From positions 62,001 through 126,000 of the forward strand of contig NZ_JAGTPK010000008.1 in the NCBI RefSeq assembly GCF_021147775.1: a DNA stretch of 64,000 nt. Direction: 5' to 3'. The position numbers were made by a program, and so were the translations under genes. Position 1 is the stretch's first letter. Every line of letters begins with the position of its first letter. The stretch comes from Pseudomonas californiensis (GTDB taxonomy: Bacteria > Pseudomonadota > Gammaproteobacteria > Pseudomonadales > Pseudomonadaceae). Of this stretch, positions 36,069 to 45,798 are shown one piece after another. The notes beneath the pieces were generated by a model, which was not told the origin of the DNA, did no database searches, and saw only the letters and a program-made list of their open reading frames with translations.

Positions 36069-37524
36069 ACCAGGATCTCCCGTCACGAGTAATAAGAGCA
36101 ATGGAGCTCATCGGCCCCCAGGATCCGGCTGCATAAGGCTTTGGCGCATCGCCCGCCTTCTTCCAGCCCGCGATCAGTTGATCGCACCATTGCCACGCAT
36201 ACTCGATTTCATCTTTGCGGACAAACAGGTTCTGATTGCCACGCATGACTTCCAGCAACAACCGCTCATAGGCATCGGGGACACGAGCGCTGCGGTAGGT
36301 GTCGGAAAAATTCAGTTGCAACGGACCACTGCGCAGTTGCATGCCTTTATCCAGGCCCTGGTCCTTGGTCATCACCTGCAGCGAGATACCTTCATCAGGC
36401 TGCAGACGGATGATCAATCGGTTGCTGATCTGCAACCGCTGCTCCGGCGCAAAAATGTAGTGCGGCGGCTCTTTGAAGTGGATCACGATCTGCGACAGCT
36501 TCTGCGGCATACGTTTGCCGGTGCGCAGGTAGAACGGTGTGCCCGACCAACGCCAGTTACGAATATCTGCACGCAGCGCGACGAAGGTCTCGGTGTCGCT
36601 CTGAGTATTGGAGTTTTCTTCTTCCAGATAACCCGGCACCGCCTTGCCTTCGCTGTAACCCGAGGTGTACTGGCCGCGCACCACTTGGGTGGCCAGTCGC
36701 TCAGGGTTGAACGGCGCCAGCGCCTTGAGCACCTTGACCTTCTCGTCGCGGATACTGTCGGCCGACAGGTCGCTGGGCGGGTCCATCGCGATCAGGCAGA
36801 GCAATTGCAGCAGGTGGTTCTGGATCATGTCGCGCAGTTGGCCAGCCTGATCGAAATAGCCCCAGCGACCTTCGATGCCGACTTTCTCGGCAACCGTGAT
36901 TTCCACATGGGAAATATGGTTCTGGTTCCATTGAGTCTCGAACAGGCTGTTGGCAAAGCGTAGTGCGATCAGGTTCTGAACGGTGTCCTTGCCCAGGTAA
37001 TGGTCGATGCGGTAAACGCGGTTTTCCGGGAAGAACTGCGCCACGGCATCGTTGACCCGACGTGAAGACGCCAGGTCGTGACCAATGGGCTTCTCCAGCA
37101 CGGCACGGGTACGGTCCGCGAGATTGACCGACGCAAGGTTCTCGCAAATCGCGCCATACACCGAGGCAGGCGTCGCGAAGTAGGCAATCAGCGTTTCCGC
37201 ATCGCCCACACGCTCTGCCAGCGCCGCGTAATCCTCAGCCTTGAGGAAATCGACGTGCAGGTAGCTCAAGCGCGCCAGGAAGCGTCCCACGTTGTCTGCT
37301 TCAAGCTCAGCCTCGGGAATGAAGCGGCGCATGGATTTTTCGATGTAGGCCAGATGCGACTGTTCGTCGCCTGGTTCACGCGCCAGGGCCAGGATGCGTG
37401 TGTCTTCATGCAGCAGTCCGGCGCGATCAAGCTGATAAAGAGCCGGGAACAGCTTGCGCACTGCCAGGTCTCCCAAGGCACCAAACAGGGCAAATGTGCA
37501 CGGTTCAACCGTAATCAAGGGCAT
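36055..37524 (-). CDS. zwf: Glucose-6-phosphate 1-dehydrogenase
   Basis: Oxidises glucose-6-phosphate to 6-phosphogluconolactone with NAD(P)+. The 489-residue length fits. Motifs are the dinucleotide-binding [35 protein letters not shown], and the substrate signature [14 protein letters not shown] with catalytic histidine and lysine. First gene of zwf-pgl-eda, divergent from hexR with a candidate HexR box in between. Confidence 0.96.
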   Translation of the reverse strand: MPLITVEPCTFALFGALGDLAVRKLFPALYQLDRAGLLHEDTRILALAREPGDEQSHLAYIEKSMRRFIPEAELEADNVGRFLARLSYLHVDFLKAEDYAALAERVGDAETLIAYFATPASVYGAICENLASVNLADRTRAVLEKPIGHDLASSRRVNDAVAQFFPENRVYRIDHYLGKDTVQNLIALRFANSLFETQWNQNHISHVEITVAEKVGIEGRWGYFDQAGQLRDMIQNHLLQLLCLIAMDPPSDLSADSIRDEKVKVLKALAPFNPERLATQVVRGQYTSGYSEGKAVPGYLEEENSNTQSDTETFVALRADIRNWRWSGTPFYLRTGKRMPQKLSQIVIHFKEPPHYIFAPEQRLQISNRLIIRLQPDEGISLQVMTKDQGLDKGMQLRSGPLQLNFSDTYRSARVPDAYERLLLEVMRGNQNLFVRKDEIEYAWQWCDQLIAGWKKAGDAPKPYAAGSWGPMSSIALITRDGRSWYGDM

Positions 37525-37589
37525 AATGTTGGTTCTTTTATCAAGTTAAGCTACAAATACCTTTTTTAAAGGCGTTACTCAAGGCCATA

Positions 37590-37606
37590 TGTAGTAATAA
37601 CCACAA
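37590..37606. promoter_or_regulatory. Candidate HexR operator (zwf/hexR)
   Basis: TGTAGTAATAACCACAA is an imperfect dyad close to the published HexR patterns (TGTAAT-type dyads; TTGT-N7/8-ACAA in P. putida). It lies 66 bp upstream of zwf and 137 bp upstream of hexR. HexR dissociates from such sites when KDPG is present. Confidence 0.6.
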
Positions 37607-37742
37607 CATTCTGTCGAAAAGCATATTCCAGTGGTGATCAACACAGGCCCTCAGTACGATAGGCCACCTTTGCTACAGGCTAAAGGGCTAATAAAAGCCC
37701 GAGACAAAACCGTTGGTGAATCTGCCCCGACAAGGACTTTGA

Positions 37743-38609
37743 ATGGACCGCGTAAGAAACCTCCTGGAGCAAATCCAGGGCCGACTCGATGAGTTGAACA
37801 AGGCCGAGCGCAAAGTGGCCGAAGTGATCCTGCTCAACCCGCAGATGGCGACGCGACTCAGCATTGCAGCGCTCGCTCAGGCGGCCAAGGTCAGCGAACC
37901 CACGGTCAATCGCTTCTGCCGCTCGTTCAACGTCAGCGGCTATCCAGAACTTAAGCTGCAACTGGCTCAGAGCCTTGCCAGTGGCGCGGCGTATGTGAGC
38001 CGAGCGGTCGAGGCGGATGACAACCCCGAAGCGTATACCCAGAAGATTTTCGGCAGCGCCATTGCATCACTGGACAGCGCCTGTCAGCAACTCGACCCGG
38101 CTCTGATCAGCAAGTCGGTGGACATGCTGATCCAGGCGCGGCAGATCCACTTTTTCGGTCTGGGTGCTTCAGCGCCGGTTGCGCTCGACGCGCAGCACAA
38201 GTTTTTCCGCTTCAACCTGGCGGTCACCGCCCACGCCGATGTGCTGATGCAACGCATGATCGCCTCGGTGGCGCACACCGGTGAGCTGTTCGTGATCATT
38301 TCCTACACCGGACGCACGCGTGAACTGGTCGAAGTAGCCCGCATCGCCCGGGCCAACGGCGCTTCGGTGCTGGGCCTTACAGCGGCTGGCTCGCCCCTGG
38401 CGCAAGCCAGTACCGTCAGCCTCAACATCCCCCTGCCCGAGGACACTGACATCTACATGCCGATGACCTCGCGGATCATTCAGCTCACCGTACTGGACGT
38501 ACTGGCCACCGGCATGACCCTGCGCCGCGGCGTCGACTTCCAGCCGCATCTGCGCAAGATCAAGGAAAGCCTGAACGACAGTCGATACCCGATAGAAGAT
38601 CAGGGCTGA
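37743..38609 (+). CDS. hexR: HexR, RpiR-family repressor of glucose catabolism genes
   Basis: A 288-residue regulator with an N-terminal HTH_6 domain ([13 protein letters not shown] through [19 protein letters not shown]) and a C-terminal SIS sugar-phosphate domain (about 125-260: [34 protein letters not shown]). Known HexR binds KDPG and represses zwf-pgl-eda, edd-glk and gap. The divergent arrangement with zwf and the candidate boxes here and at edd/gap agree with that role. Confidence 0.95.
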   Translation: MDRVRNLLEQIQGRLDELNKAERKVAEVILLNPQMATRLSIAALAQAAKVSEPTVNRFCRSFNVSGYPELKLQLAQSLASGAAYVSRAVEADDNPEAYTQKIFGSAIASLDSACQQLDPALISKSVDMLIQARQIHFFGLGASAPVALDAQHKFFRFNLAVTAHADVLMQRMIASVAHTGELFVIISYTGRTRELVEVARIARANGASVLGLTAAGSPLAQASTVSLNIPLPEDTDIYMPMTSRIIQLTVLDVLATGMTLRRGVDFQPHLRKIKESLNDSRYPIEDQG

Positions 38610-38659
38610 CGTTTATCGTGTCATAGCCGCAACGGTGAGCGGGTCACGAAGGTTTACCG

Positions 38660-38685
38660 ACAGGCGATACCTCTCCATCGCCTGT
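38660..38685. terminator. Hairpin downstream of hexR
   Basis: ACAGGCGAT, 8-base loop, ATCGCCTGT: perfect 9-bp stem in the gap between convergent hexR and the mutarotase gene. It lacks a U-tract; a termination role is inferred. Confidence 0.45.
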
Positions 38686-38831
38686 ACCGGCTTCTTCGTC
38701 AGCAAACTGATTCCACAGGTTCAGATTTCATCGCGACCAGCGAGAGCGAGCCGGGCGGCGTCTCGTTGGTTAACGAGGCAGGATGGACCGTCGGTAAAAG
38801 ACTTGAAAATGGACGCCGACCCCAACGCTTA

Positions 38832-39712
38832 TCATGCATAGGAACCCACGCTGGCCTGAAGCTTCAGGTGCACGTGTTCACCCGGATTCAGGCTGAAAGC
38901 ATCAGCAGCACCCGAAGCCGCTTCCACGCGGACAAATCCTGTCGTTTCACTGCCACACACACCCAGCAAGGGCCTGCTGCCTGGATGCCATACGACGGTA
39001 TTGGTGCTGTCGCCGGTATCGATGTTCAGCCGTCGTTGCCAGGCCGGGTCCTGAAGCTGCAAGGCACCCTCATGCTCGAAGACCCTCTGACAGCCACCTG
39101 CCACGCGCAGCTCGCCTTCCTGCTGGCACGCCCGGCGACTCAACTCGTCATAGCCCTGCGCACCGTCGAGGCCGTCCAGCGCCACGTCGGCGACATCACT
39201 GATTCGCCAGTAGGCATGTAATGCATGACTGAAATGGCAAGGCTCGCTGTCCTCGTGACAGGTGCTCAAGCGCAGCTCCATGCCCTGCCCCAGCTCCGCG
39301 TGCAGGTCGACCTGCCAGTCCCACAGTTGCAGGCGCCAGTGCAGGCAGACGCCCTCCTCACTTTCGCTGCTGTCGATAAGCTTCCAGTCCAGCAGGCGAC
39401 CCAGCCATGTGCCGGCCAGCCACTTTCACCGGGATGCCGGCCATACCATGGCCAGCAGACCGGCACGCCGCCACGAATCGCGCCCACCTGCGGCCACTGT
39501 GCGGCGCACCAGAGCCAGGGCTTCTGGCCTCGCGGTTGGAAGTGCAGTAACTGTGCGCCCTGACGGCTGAATACCGCCTGGCAGTGAGGATGATCGATCA
39601 CCAGCACGTCACGCAGTTGATGACGCTCCCATTCGAACGTGGGCCTGGGCCGACGCGATGTGAAGAAACGTTGCAGTGGGTGTTCGTGCATCTGCGCGTC
39701 GTTGAGGGGCAT
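38832..39712 (-). pseudogene. D-hexose-6-phosphate mutarotase (aldose-1-epimerase family), frameshifted
   Basis: Two overlapping minus-strand frames encode the two halves of one protein. The N-terminal part runs from MPLNDAQ (39712) to PAHGW. The same frame then becomes meaningless, ending at 39266. The shifted frame continues sensibly as GRLLDWKLIDSSESEEG and on to the stop at 38832. The break lies at about 39396-39407. Together they give about 290 residues, the normal length for YeaD-type mutarotases that interconvert anomers of glucose-6-phosphate. Motifs include GAIRGGVPVCWPWYG in the first half and FSHALHAYWRISDV in the second. A small deletion in the genome or a sequence error would both explain it. 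Position next to oprB/gts fits the glucose role. Confidence 0.8.
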
Positions 39713-39750
39713 CACCAATCGCGTCCTGAAAAATAAAAAGTCACCGCCAT

Positions 39751-39780
39751 AAAAAAACGGGCAGCCAGGGCTGCCCGCAA
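39751..39780 (-). terminator. Rho-independent terminator of oprB
   Basis: Minus strand: CGGGCAGC stem with short loop, followed by seven T (AAAAAAA at 39751-39757 on the + strand). It lies just after the oprB stop and separates oprB from the mutarotase gene. Confidence 0.85.
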
Positions 39781-39821
39781 AGCACACACGACCCTTGATC
39801 GCGTTAAGCGTCAGTCATTAC

Positions 39822-41183
39822 TCAGAACTTGGACTGAACTTTCAAGCCCACAACGATTGCATCGTCAACCTCGTTCACACCACCTGGGTGTTTGACGAAT
39901 TGCACGTTGGGACGCACGGTCAGCCAGTTGGTAACGTGGAAGCCATAGTAGATTTCAGAGTTGTATTCAGTGCTCTGAATTGGCAGGTAGCCCGCGTTAT
40001 CGTAGTCATTGATGTTGTTGATCTGATTGATCAGACGACGACGATCCTGCACGTCATCGTTCACGTGGATGCGGGCAACACCGATACCGATGTCATCCTT
40101 CGGACGCGAATCGAATGGACCTTTGTAGGTCAGGCCGATCTGCTGGTAGTTATCGACGAAGTTGGTTTCCTTGTCGTGCACAGTGGCGTTGGCGAAAATG
40201 CTCAGACCACGCGATGCGTCGCCATTGTGAGCAGTCAGTTGCTGCTGAGCCACGATCCACCAGCCGTGCTTGCTGTCATGCGACTTGAACGCAGCGCCGG
40301 TAGCACCTTGGGCCTGACCGTTCACGTCTTCATAGACGTCATCGGCGTTAGGCGTGCTCTTGTAGAAGCCGACGCGGTATTCGCCAGGCAGCGAATTGAC
40401 GGTCGGAGTCCAGACCAGCTCGACCGGCAGAATCATGCCTTTGGTGCCGCTGCCGCTGAGCTTGAAGCCGTTGCCGGTTTCGAGGTTGGACGGGTTCTGC
40501 TCGTACACACCTACCTGCGCATACACTTCTGGCGTGATGTTGTACTTCACGCGCAAGGCCCACTGGCTGATTGGCCAGTTGTACCAGGTGCTTACGTAGT
40601 TACCGACTTGCGAGCCGCAGAACGAAAGGTTCTGGAAGTCGCACGGGAAGCTGTTGAAGTCTTCGCCCGGTCCGAAACGACCGGCCTTGATATCCAGCGC
40701 GCCGTCAAAGTACTTCTGCTTGACCCACATCTGGGTCAGACGCCAGGTCTGACCACGGCCCCAGACTTCCTGAGACGAGCTGAGTGTGCCGGCACGTGGG
40801 TCGCCGATGCGGTCGTTGGAGATGTTGCGGCCACTACGCTCGGTGATGGCCAGCTTGAATTCGGCGTCTTGCCAACCGAATACCTTTTGCAGGTCAACTT
40901 TCATACCCAGTGCGAACTGGTCACTGTAACGGCCCGTCACGTCGTCGTTGTAGCCACCTTTGACGTTGCTGGCCATCTCGGAAACGTATTCCAGAGAGAA
41001 GTCATAACCCTTGTCGAGCAGTTCGGTACGCGCTCCGCCCCAATCGCCCGTCATCCACGGCGAATCGGCACTGAACGCGTCAGCAGCCTGAGCGCCGCCC
41101 GCCAGACTCATGGCGCCCAACACTGACAGATTGCGTACCAATTGAAGCCGGGAAAGCGATTTAGCCTTTTTGATCTTCTTCAT
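39822..41183 (-). CDS. oprB: Carbohydrate-selective porin OprB
   Basis: A 453-residue outer-membrane porin admitting glucose and related sugars. It has a signal peptide (cleavage near GGAQAAD), a short N-terminal region with SPWMTGDWGGARTELLDKGY, and a 16-strand barrel ending in the outer-membrane phenylalanine (VQSKF). DWGGAR and the terminal F are typical of OprB. GAGGAA precedes the ATG at 41183, overlapped upstream by an A-rich Crc-type motif. Downstream of gtsABCD on the same strand with a 134-bp gap. Confidence 0.94.
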   Translation of the reverse strand: MKKIKKAKSLSRLQLVRNLSVLGAMSLAGGAQAADAFSADSPWMTGDWGGARTELLDKGYDFSLEYVSEMASNVKGGYNDDVTGRYSDQFALGMKVDLQKVFGWQDAEFKLAITERSGRNISNDRIGDPRAGTLSSSQEVWGRGQTWRLTQMWVKQKYFDGALDIKAGRFGPGEDFNSFPCDFQNLSFCGSQVGNYVSTWYNWPISQWALRVKYNITPEVYAQVGVYEQNPSNLETGNGFKLSGSGTKGMILPVELVWTPTVNSLPGEYRVGFYKSTPNADDVYEDVNGQAQGATGAAFKSHDSKHGWWIVAQQQLTAHNGDASRGLSIFANATVHDKETNFVDNYQQIGLTYKGPFDSRPKDDIGIGVARIHVNDDVQDRRRLINQINNINDYDNAGYLPIQSTEYNSEIYYGFHVTNWLTVRPNVQFVKHPGGVNEVDDAIVVGLKVQSKF

Positions 41184-41197
41184 CCCATCATTCCTCG

Positions 41198-41210
41198 TTT
41201 TATTGTTATT
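41198..41210 (-). promoter_or_regulatory. Crc/Hfq-type catabolite motif at oprB start
   Basis: Minus-strand AATAACAATAAAA matches the AAnAAnAA pattern bound by Hfq with Crc in Pseudomonas. It lies directly upstream of the oprB ribosome binding site, so it could block translation when preferred carbon sources are present. Confidence 0.6.
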
Positions 41211-41317
41211 AGCTTTGGTGTGCATCGGTTTTACATTTCACTGCTTCGTGTTCGCTGGTCGGCTACCCGTGGTGGCAATGAGCAACCGGCCAGCTGTGCT
41301 CGACATGAATCAATCGA

Positions 41318-42478
41318 TCATTTGCGGTTCAGTTGAGAAACGTTGCTCAGCCGCTCAACCAAGGGTTGCTTTGCGAGAACCCCAAGACGTTCGCCACTCT
41401 GGGCATCAAACAGCAGCACCTTGGACGGATCGAACTGCAAGGTCAGACTTTCGCCCACCTGAGGGGCAACATCCGGTGCCAGACGGCAGCAGACCTTGCT
41501 CTGGTTAAGCGTGACGAATACCAGCGTATCCGGTCCTGTCGGCTCGGTCACCTGAACTTCTGCACGAATCGTAGGCAAGCCACTCGACTCACTGGAGGCG
41601 AGCATGATCTGCTCAGGACGGATACCCAGAATGACTTCCCGATCCTCAAGACCTGCGTCAGACACGCCCACCGGCAGTTCGCAACGCGCCTGGCCGCTGT
41701 CGAGCAGAGCCAGCAGTTGGCCGTCCTTGCGTTGCAGACGCAGCGGGATGAAGTTCATCGGCGGCGAGCCAATGAAACTGGCCACAAACAGGTTCGCCGG
41801 ATCGTTGTAGATCTGTTTGGGCGTGCCGAACTGTTGAACGATCCCGTCCTTCATGACCGCAACCTTGTCGCCCAGGGTCATGGCCTCGATCTGATCGTGA
41901 GTCACGTAGACCGTGGTGGTTTTCAGGCGCTGGTGCATCAGTTTCATTTCAGTCCGCATTTCGACACGCAGTTTGGCGTCGAGGTTGGACAGCGGTTCGT
42001 CGAACAGATAGATCTTCGGCCGACGCGCCAGAGCACGGCCCATGGCCACACGCTGCTGCTGACCACCGGACATCTGGCCTGGCTTGCGATTGAGCAAGTG
42101 CTCGATCTGCAGCAGCTTGGCCACGCGCGTGACTTCCTCTTCAATGGCCGCAGGTGCCATCTTGCGAATCTTCAGGCCAAACGCGATGTTCTCGCGCACG
42201 GTCATGGTTGGGTAGAGCGCGTAGGACTGAAACACCATCGCGATGTCGCGATCCTTGGGGCTGGTGCCACTGACGTCTTCGCCATCAATCAGGATCGCAC
42301 CGCCGCTGATGCTTTCCAGACCGGCAATGCAGTTCATCAAGGTGGACTTACCGCAGCCGGAAGGACCGACCAGAATCAGAAACTCGCCATCCTTGATCGA
42401 CAGTTCGATGTTCTTCAGCGTGTCTGGCAGGTTAGTGCCGTACGTCTTGTTGACGTTACGTAGTTCGAGAGTCGCCAT
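41318..42478 (-). CDS. gtsD: Glucose ABC transporter ATP-binding protein
   Basis: A 386-residue ATPase of the UgpC/MalK/MsmX type. Walker A GPSGCGKST (about 37-45), signature MSGGQQQRVAMGRAL, Walker B IYLFDEPLSNLD and the following VTHDQIEAMTLGD switch histidine are all intact. The C-terminal TOBE/MalK-like domain (about 240-386) completes the family layout. It powers GtsBC. Start is 2 bp after gtsC ends. Fourth gene of gtsABCD. Confidence 0.94.
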   Translation of the reverse strand: MATLELRNVNKTYGTNLPDTLKNIELSIKDGEFLILVGPSGCGKSTLMNCIAGLESISGGAILIDGEDVSGTSPKDRDIAMVFQSYALYPTMTVRENIAFGLKIRKMAPAAIEEEVTRVAKLLQIEHLLNRKPGQMSGGQQQRVAMGRALARRPKIYLFDEPLSNLDAKLRVEMRTEMKLMHQRLKTTTVYVTHDQIEAMTLGDKVAVMKDGIVQQFGTPKQIYNDPANLFVASFIGSPPMNFIPLRLQRKDGQLLALLDSGQARCELPVGVSDAGLEDREVILGIRPEQIMLASSESSGLPTIRAEVQVTEPTGPDTLVFVTLNQSKVCCRLAPDVAPQVGESLTLQFDPSKVLLFDAQSGERLGVLAKQPLVERLSNVSQLNRK

Positions 42479-42480
42479 GA

Positions 42481-43326
42481 TTACCCCTTGACCGCGCCGG
42501 CTGTGAGCCCACGCAGGAAATACTTGCCAGCCAGTACGTAGACCAGCAATGTCGGCAGCCCGGCGATCATCGCCGCCGCCATGTCAACGTTGTATTCCTT
42601 GGCGCCCGTACTGGTGTTGACCAGGTTGTTCAGCGCCACGGTAATCGGCTGCGATTCGCCACTGGAGAACACCACGCCGAACAGGAAGTCGTTCCAGATC
42701 TGGGTGAACTGCCAGATCAGGCAGACCATCACGATCGGGGTGGACATCGGCAGGATGATCCGCCCGAAGATGGTGAAGAAACCTGCGCCGTCCAGGCGTG
42801 CGGCCTTGACCAGTGCGTCTGGAATGCTCACGTAGTAGTTACGGAAGAATAGCGTGGTGAACGCCAGTCCATAGACCACATGGACGAATACCAGCCCAGT
42901 GGTGGTGTTCGCCAGGCCCATCTTGCCAAGCGTGAAGGACGCGGGCAGCAGCACGGTCTGGAACGGCAGGAAGCAGCCGAACAACAGCAGACCGAAGAAC
43001 AGTTGCGAGCCCCTGAACTTCCACATTGACAACACATAGCCGTTGAGCGCACCGATCGCGGTCGAGAGGATCACGGCCGGGACCGTAATGCGGATCGAGT
43101 TCCAGAAGTACCCGTCGACGATGTCCCACGCCTTGATCCAGCCAATGGCGGTGGTCACCACCGGCAGGCTCAGCAGGTTGCCACTGCCGATGTCTTCCGG
43201 CGTCTTGAAGCTGGTGAACAACATCACCACCAGCGGTACCAGGTAAAGAAAACAGGCGACCAGCAGAACGGCGTGAATCACGACGCGGCTGAAGCTGATG
43301 CCCGGTTTGACGACAACACTAGTCAT
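42481..43326 (-). CDS. gtsC: Glucose ABC transporter permease (MalG/UgpE type)
   Basis: A 281-residue inner-membrane permease with six helices and the EAA-type cytoplasmic loop DALVKAARLDGAGFFTIFGR followed by IILPMSTP. It overlaps gtsB by 8 bp, and gtsD follows immediately. Pairs with GtsB to form the channel. Confidence 0.94.
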   Translation of the reverse strand: MTSVVVKPGISFSRVVIHAVLLVACFLYLVPLVVMLFTSFKTPEDIGSGNLLSLPVVTTAIGWIKAWDIVDGYFWNSIRITVPAVILSTAIGALNGYVLSMWKFRGSQLFFGLLLFGCFLPFQTVLLPASFTLGKMGLANTTTGLVFVHVVYGLAFTTLFFRNYYVSIPDALVKAARLDGAGFFTIFGRIILPMSTPIVMVCLIWQFTQIWNDFLFGVVFSSGESQPITVALNNLVNTSTGAKEYNVDMAAAMIAGLPTLLVYVLAGKYFLRGLTAGAVKG

Positions 43327-44227
43327 GGCGTTTGGTCCTCAGCTCGGAGTACAGATACGGCACGAGAATCGCCAGGATAGCGCCGAGCATCAGAATGGCA
43401 CTGGCTGAGCCCATGCCCATCTGGCCTCGACTGAAGGTGAACGAATACATGAACATCGCGGGCAGGTCCGAAGAGTAACCCGGGCCGCCAGCGGTCATCG
43501 CAGCAACCAGGTCGAAGCTCTTGATCGCAATGTGCGCGAGGATCATGACTGCACTGAAAAATACCGGACGCAGGCTTGGCAGCACGACACGCCAATAGAT
43601 CATCGGCAGGCTGGCACCGTCCATCTGTGCGGCGCGGATGATCGATTGATCGACACCTCGCAGACCGGCCAGAAACAGCGCCATGACAAAACCGGAGGAT
43701 TGCCACACCGCTGCGATCACCAGGCAGTAAACCACCCGATCCGGATCGATCAGCCAGTCCAGGCGAAAGCCTTCCCAACCCCAGTCACGCAGCATCTTGT
43801 CCAGGCCGAGGCCAGGGTTGAGCAGCCATTTCCAGGCAGTACCGGTGACGATCATCGACAGCGCCATCGGGTACAGATAGATAGTGCGGATCACACCTTC
43901 GCGACGAATGCGCTGATCGAGCAGCACCGCCAGCAATACGCCAATGACCAGACTGATGCCAATGAACATGCCACCGAAGACTGCCAGGTTCTTGCTCGCT
44001 ACCCACCAGCGGTCGTTGTCCATCAGGCGCGCATATTGCGCAAGGCCGACCCACTTGTAGGACGGCAGGAAAGTCGAATTGGTGAACGACAGAACGAACG
44101 TCCACAGAATGTAGCCATAAAAACCCACCAGCACGACGAACATGCTCGGCGCCAGCACCAGTTTTGGCAGCCAGCGTTGCAGTGCATCCAGTGGTGAGGC
44201 TTTGCTGAACACAGCGACAGAGCTCAT
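43319..44227 (-). CDS. gtsB: Glucose ABC transporter permease (MalF/UgpA type)
   Basis: A 302-residue permease with six membrane helices and the EAA loop SIIRAAQMDGASLPMIYWRV followed by VLPSLRP. The N-terminal segment before helix 1 is short, as in other sugar permeases. It is separated from gtsA by a 102-bp gap containing a strong hairpin. Confidence 0.94.
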   Translation of the reverse strand: MSSVAVFSKASPLDALQRWLPKLVLAPSMFVVLVGFYGYILWTFVLSFTNSTFLPSYKWVGLAQYARLMDNDRWWVASKNLAVFGGMFIGISLVIGVLLAVLLDQRIRREGVIRTIYLYPMALSMIVTGTAWKWLLNPGLGLDKMLRDWGWEGFRLDWLIDPDRVVYCLVIAAVWQSSGFVMALFLAGLRGVDQSIIRAAQMDGASLPMIYWRVVLPSLRPVFFSAVMILAHIAIKSFDLVAAMTAGGPGYSSDLPAMFMYSFTFSRGQMGMGSASAILMLGAILAILVPYLYSELRTKRHD

Positions 44228-44270
44228 CGGGAATATCCCATCTGGTGTATCGAATCAGAGCCGCAGGCGT

Positions 44271-44297
44271 GCTTGAAACCCGCTCGGGATTTCAAGC
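44271..44297 (-). other. Intercistronic hairpin between gtsA and gtsB
   Basis: GCTTGAAA-CCC, loop GCTC, GGG-A-TTTCAAGC: an 11-bp stem with one bulged base. No U-tract. It probably protects the gtsA message so that the binding protein is made in excess of the permeases, as with mal-type operons. Confidence 0.65.
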
Positions 44298-44329
44298 AAG
44301 CACTACTGCTTCAGGTCAGGTGATACCGA

Positions 44330-45616
44330 TTACTTCGCGGACTTGATCGCTGCGCCAAGCTTCTTGGCAGTGTCTGCCGGGTCAGCTTTGGGATCGTTGA
44401 TGTAGTTGGTTACCACATCGAAGAACGCACCCTGAACAGCCAGCGTGGTCGCCATGTTGTGCGCCATGCTTGGTTGCAGTCCGCCGCTTTTCGCGTCTGT
44501 CAGGAAGTCCTTGGCCGCGGTTTGCGCACAAGAGTCAAAACCGTACTTCGCCATGTTGTTCAACATGTCTTCGCGCACCGGGATCGAGCCCTTGTTGATG
44601 CTGAAGACCTTCTGGAAGTCCTCACCCATCGCGACCTTGGCCAGGTCCTGTTGACCGGCGGTGGTGCCCTTGTCTTTCTGTTTGAACACGGCGAGCGAGT
44701 CGATGTTGTAGGTGAACGCCTTGTCAGTACCCGGGAAGGCTACGCACTGGTAGTCCTTGCCAGCGACTTTCTTGGCGGCAGTCCACTCGCTCTTGGCCCA
44801 GTCACCCATGATCTGCATGCCGGCCTTGCCATTGATGACCTTGGCAGCTTCCAGGTTCCAGTCCTGGCCTTTGCCGTCGGCATCCATGTAGGTGGCGACT
44901 TTTTTCAGTTCGGTGAGCGACTTGACCATGCCAGCACCGGTCAGCGCGTCATTGTCCAGATCAACCAGAGCTTTTTTGTAGCCATCAGCGCCCATGACCG
45001 ACAACACAACGGCTTCAAACACCGTGCTGTCCTGCCAAGGCTGGCCGCCATGGGCCAGGGGGATGAAGCCGGCTTTCTTGAGCTTGTCGCCCGCTGCGTA
45101 GAACTCTTCCAGAGTGGTCGGTGCTTTCTCGATACCGGCCTTCTTGAAGACTTCCGGGTTGATCCACAGCCAGTTGACGCGGTGAATGTTCACTGGCACG
45201 GCCACGTAATCGCCGTCGTACTTGACGGTGTCAGAGACTTTCTTGTCGAGCAGCGAGTCCCACTTTTCAGCCTTGGCGACGTCTTTCAGCGCGTCGGTGT
45301 CAAGCAGGCCGGTAGAGGCCCATTCCTGGATATCCGGACCTTTGATCTGGGCAACGCCCGGAGGATTGCCGGCGACCGCGCGGCTTTTCAGCACAGTCAT
45401 GGCGGTGGAACCACCACCACCGGCTACAGCGCCATCCTTCCAGACAAAGCCGTCTTTTTCAACCTGAGCCTTGAGCACATCGACCGCAGCCTTTTCTCCG
45501 CCGGACGTCCACCAGTGCACCACTTCTACAGTGCCTTTGGATTCAGCAGCGGAAACGCTCAGAGGGAACAGCGAGGCGAGGGAAATGACAACGGCGAGGC
45601 GAGAGAGTGAATTCAT
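44330..45616 (-). CDS. gtsA: Glucose-binding periplasmic protein of the Gts ABC transporter
   Basis: A 428-residue family 1 solute-binding protein with a Sec signal peptide (cleavage after SVSA). The mature start [20 protein letters not shown] is characteristic of Pseudomonas glucose-binding proteins. The two-lobed fold includes [14 protein letters not shown] and [16 protein letters not shown] segments. First gene of gtsABCD. Regulation by GltR/GtrS is known in Pseudomonas, and an A-rich Crc-type motif overlaps its leader. Confidence 0.94.
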   Translation of the reverse strand: MNSLSRLAVVISLASLFPLSVSAAESKGTVEVVHWWTSGGEKAAVDVLKAQVEKDGFVWKDGAVAGGGGSTAMTVLKSRAVAGNPPGVAQIKGPDIQEWASTGLLDTDALKDVAKAEKWDSLLDKKVSDTVKYDGDYVAVPVNIHRVNWLWINPEVFKKAGIEKAPTTLEEFYAAGDKLKKAGFIPLAHGGQPWQDSTVFEAVVLSVMGADGYKKALVDLDNDALTGAGMVKSLTELKKVATYMDADGKGQDWNLEAAKVINGKAGMQIMGDWAKSEWTAAKKVAGKDYQCVAFPGTDKAFTYNIDSLAVFKQKDKGTTAGQQDLAKVAMGEDFQKVFSINKGSIPVREDMLNNMAKYGFDSCAQTAAKDFLTDAKSGGLQPSMAHNMATTLAVQGAFFDVVTNYINDPKADPADTAKKLGAAIKSAK

Positions 45617-45626
45617 CGATGGGACC

Positions 45627-45639
45627 TTTTCTTGTTGTT
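45627..45639 (-). promoter_or_regulatory. Crc/Hfq-type catabolite motif at gtsA start
   Basis: Minus-strand AACAACAAGAAAA (AAnAAnAA pattern) runs directly into the AAGG ribosome binding site of gtsA. This is the usual arrangement for Crc-dependent translational repression. Confidence 0.65.
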
Positions 45640-45798
45640 ATACACCAGCAAGTCTTGTGCTTGCGCTTGGCCTGAGTCTAACCAAGCGCAACACGGCAAC
45701 GGTAACGAAGGGACGCGCGAATGTCACAACCTGGTTACATTGACGGATATTCCCTGGAAACGCTCTATCCCAAGGGTTCGGCGCGCCCGTTAACGGAT

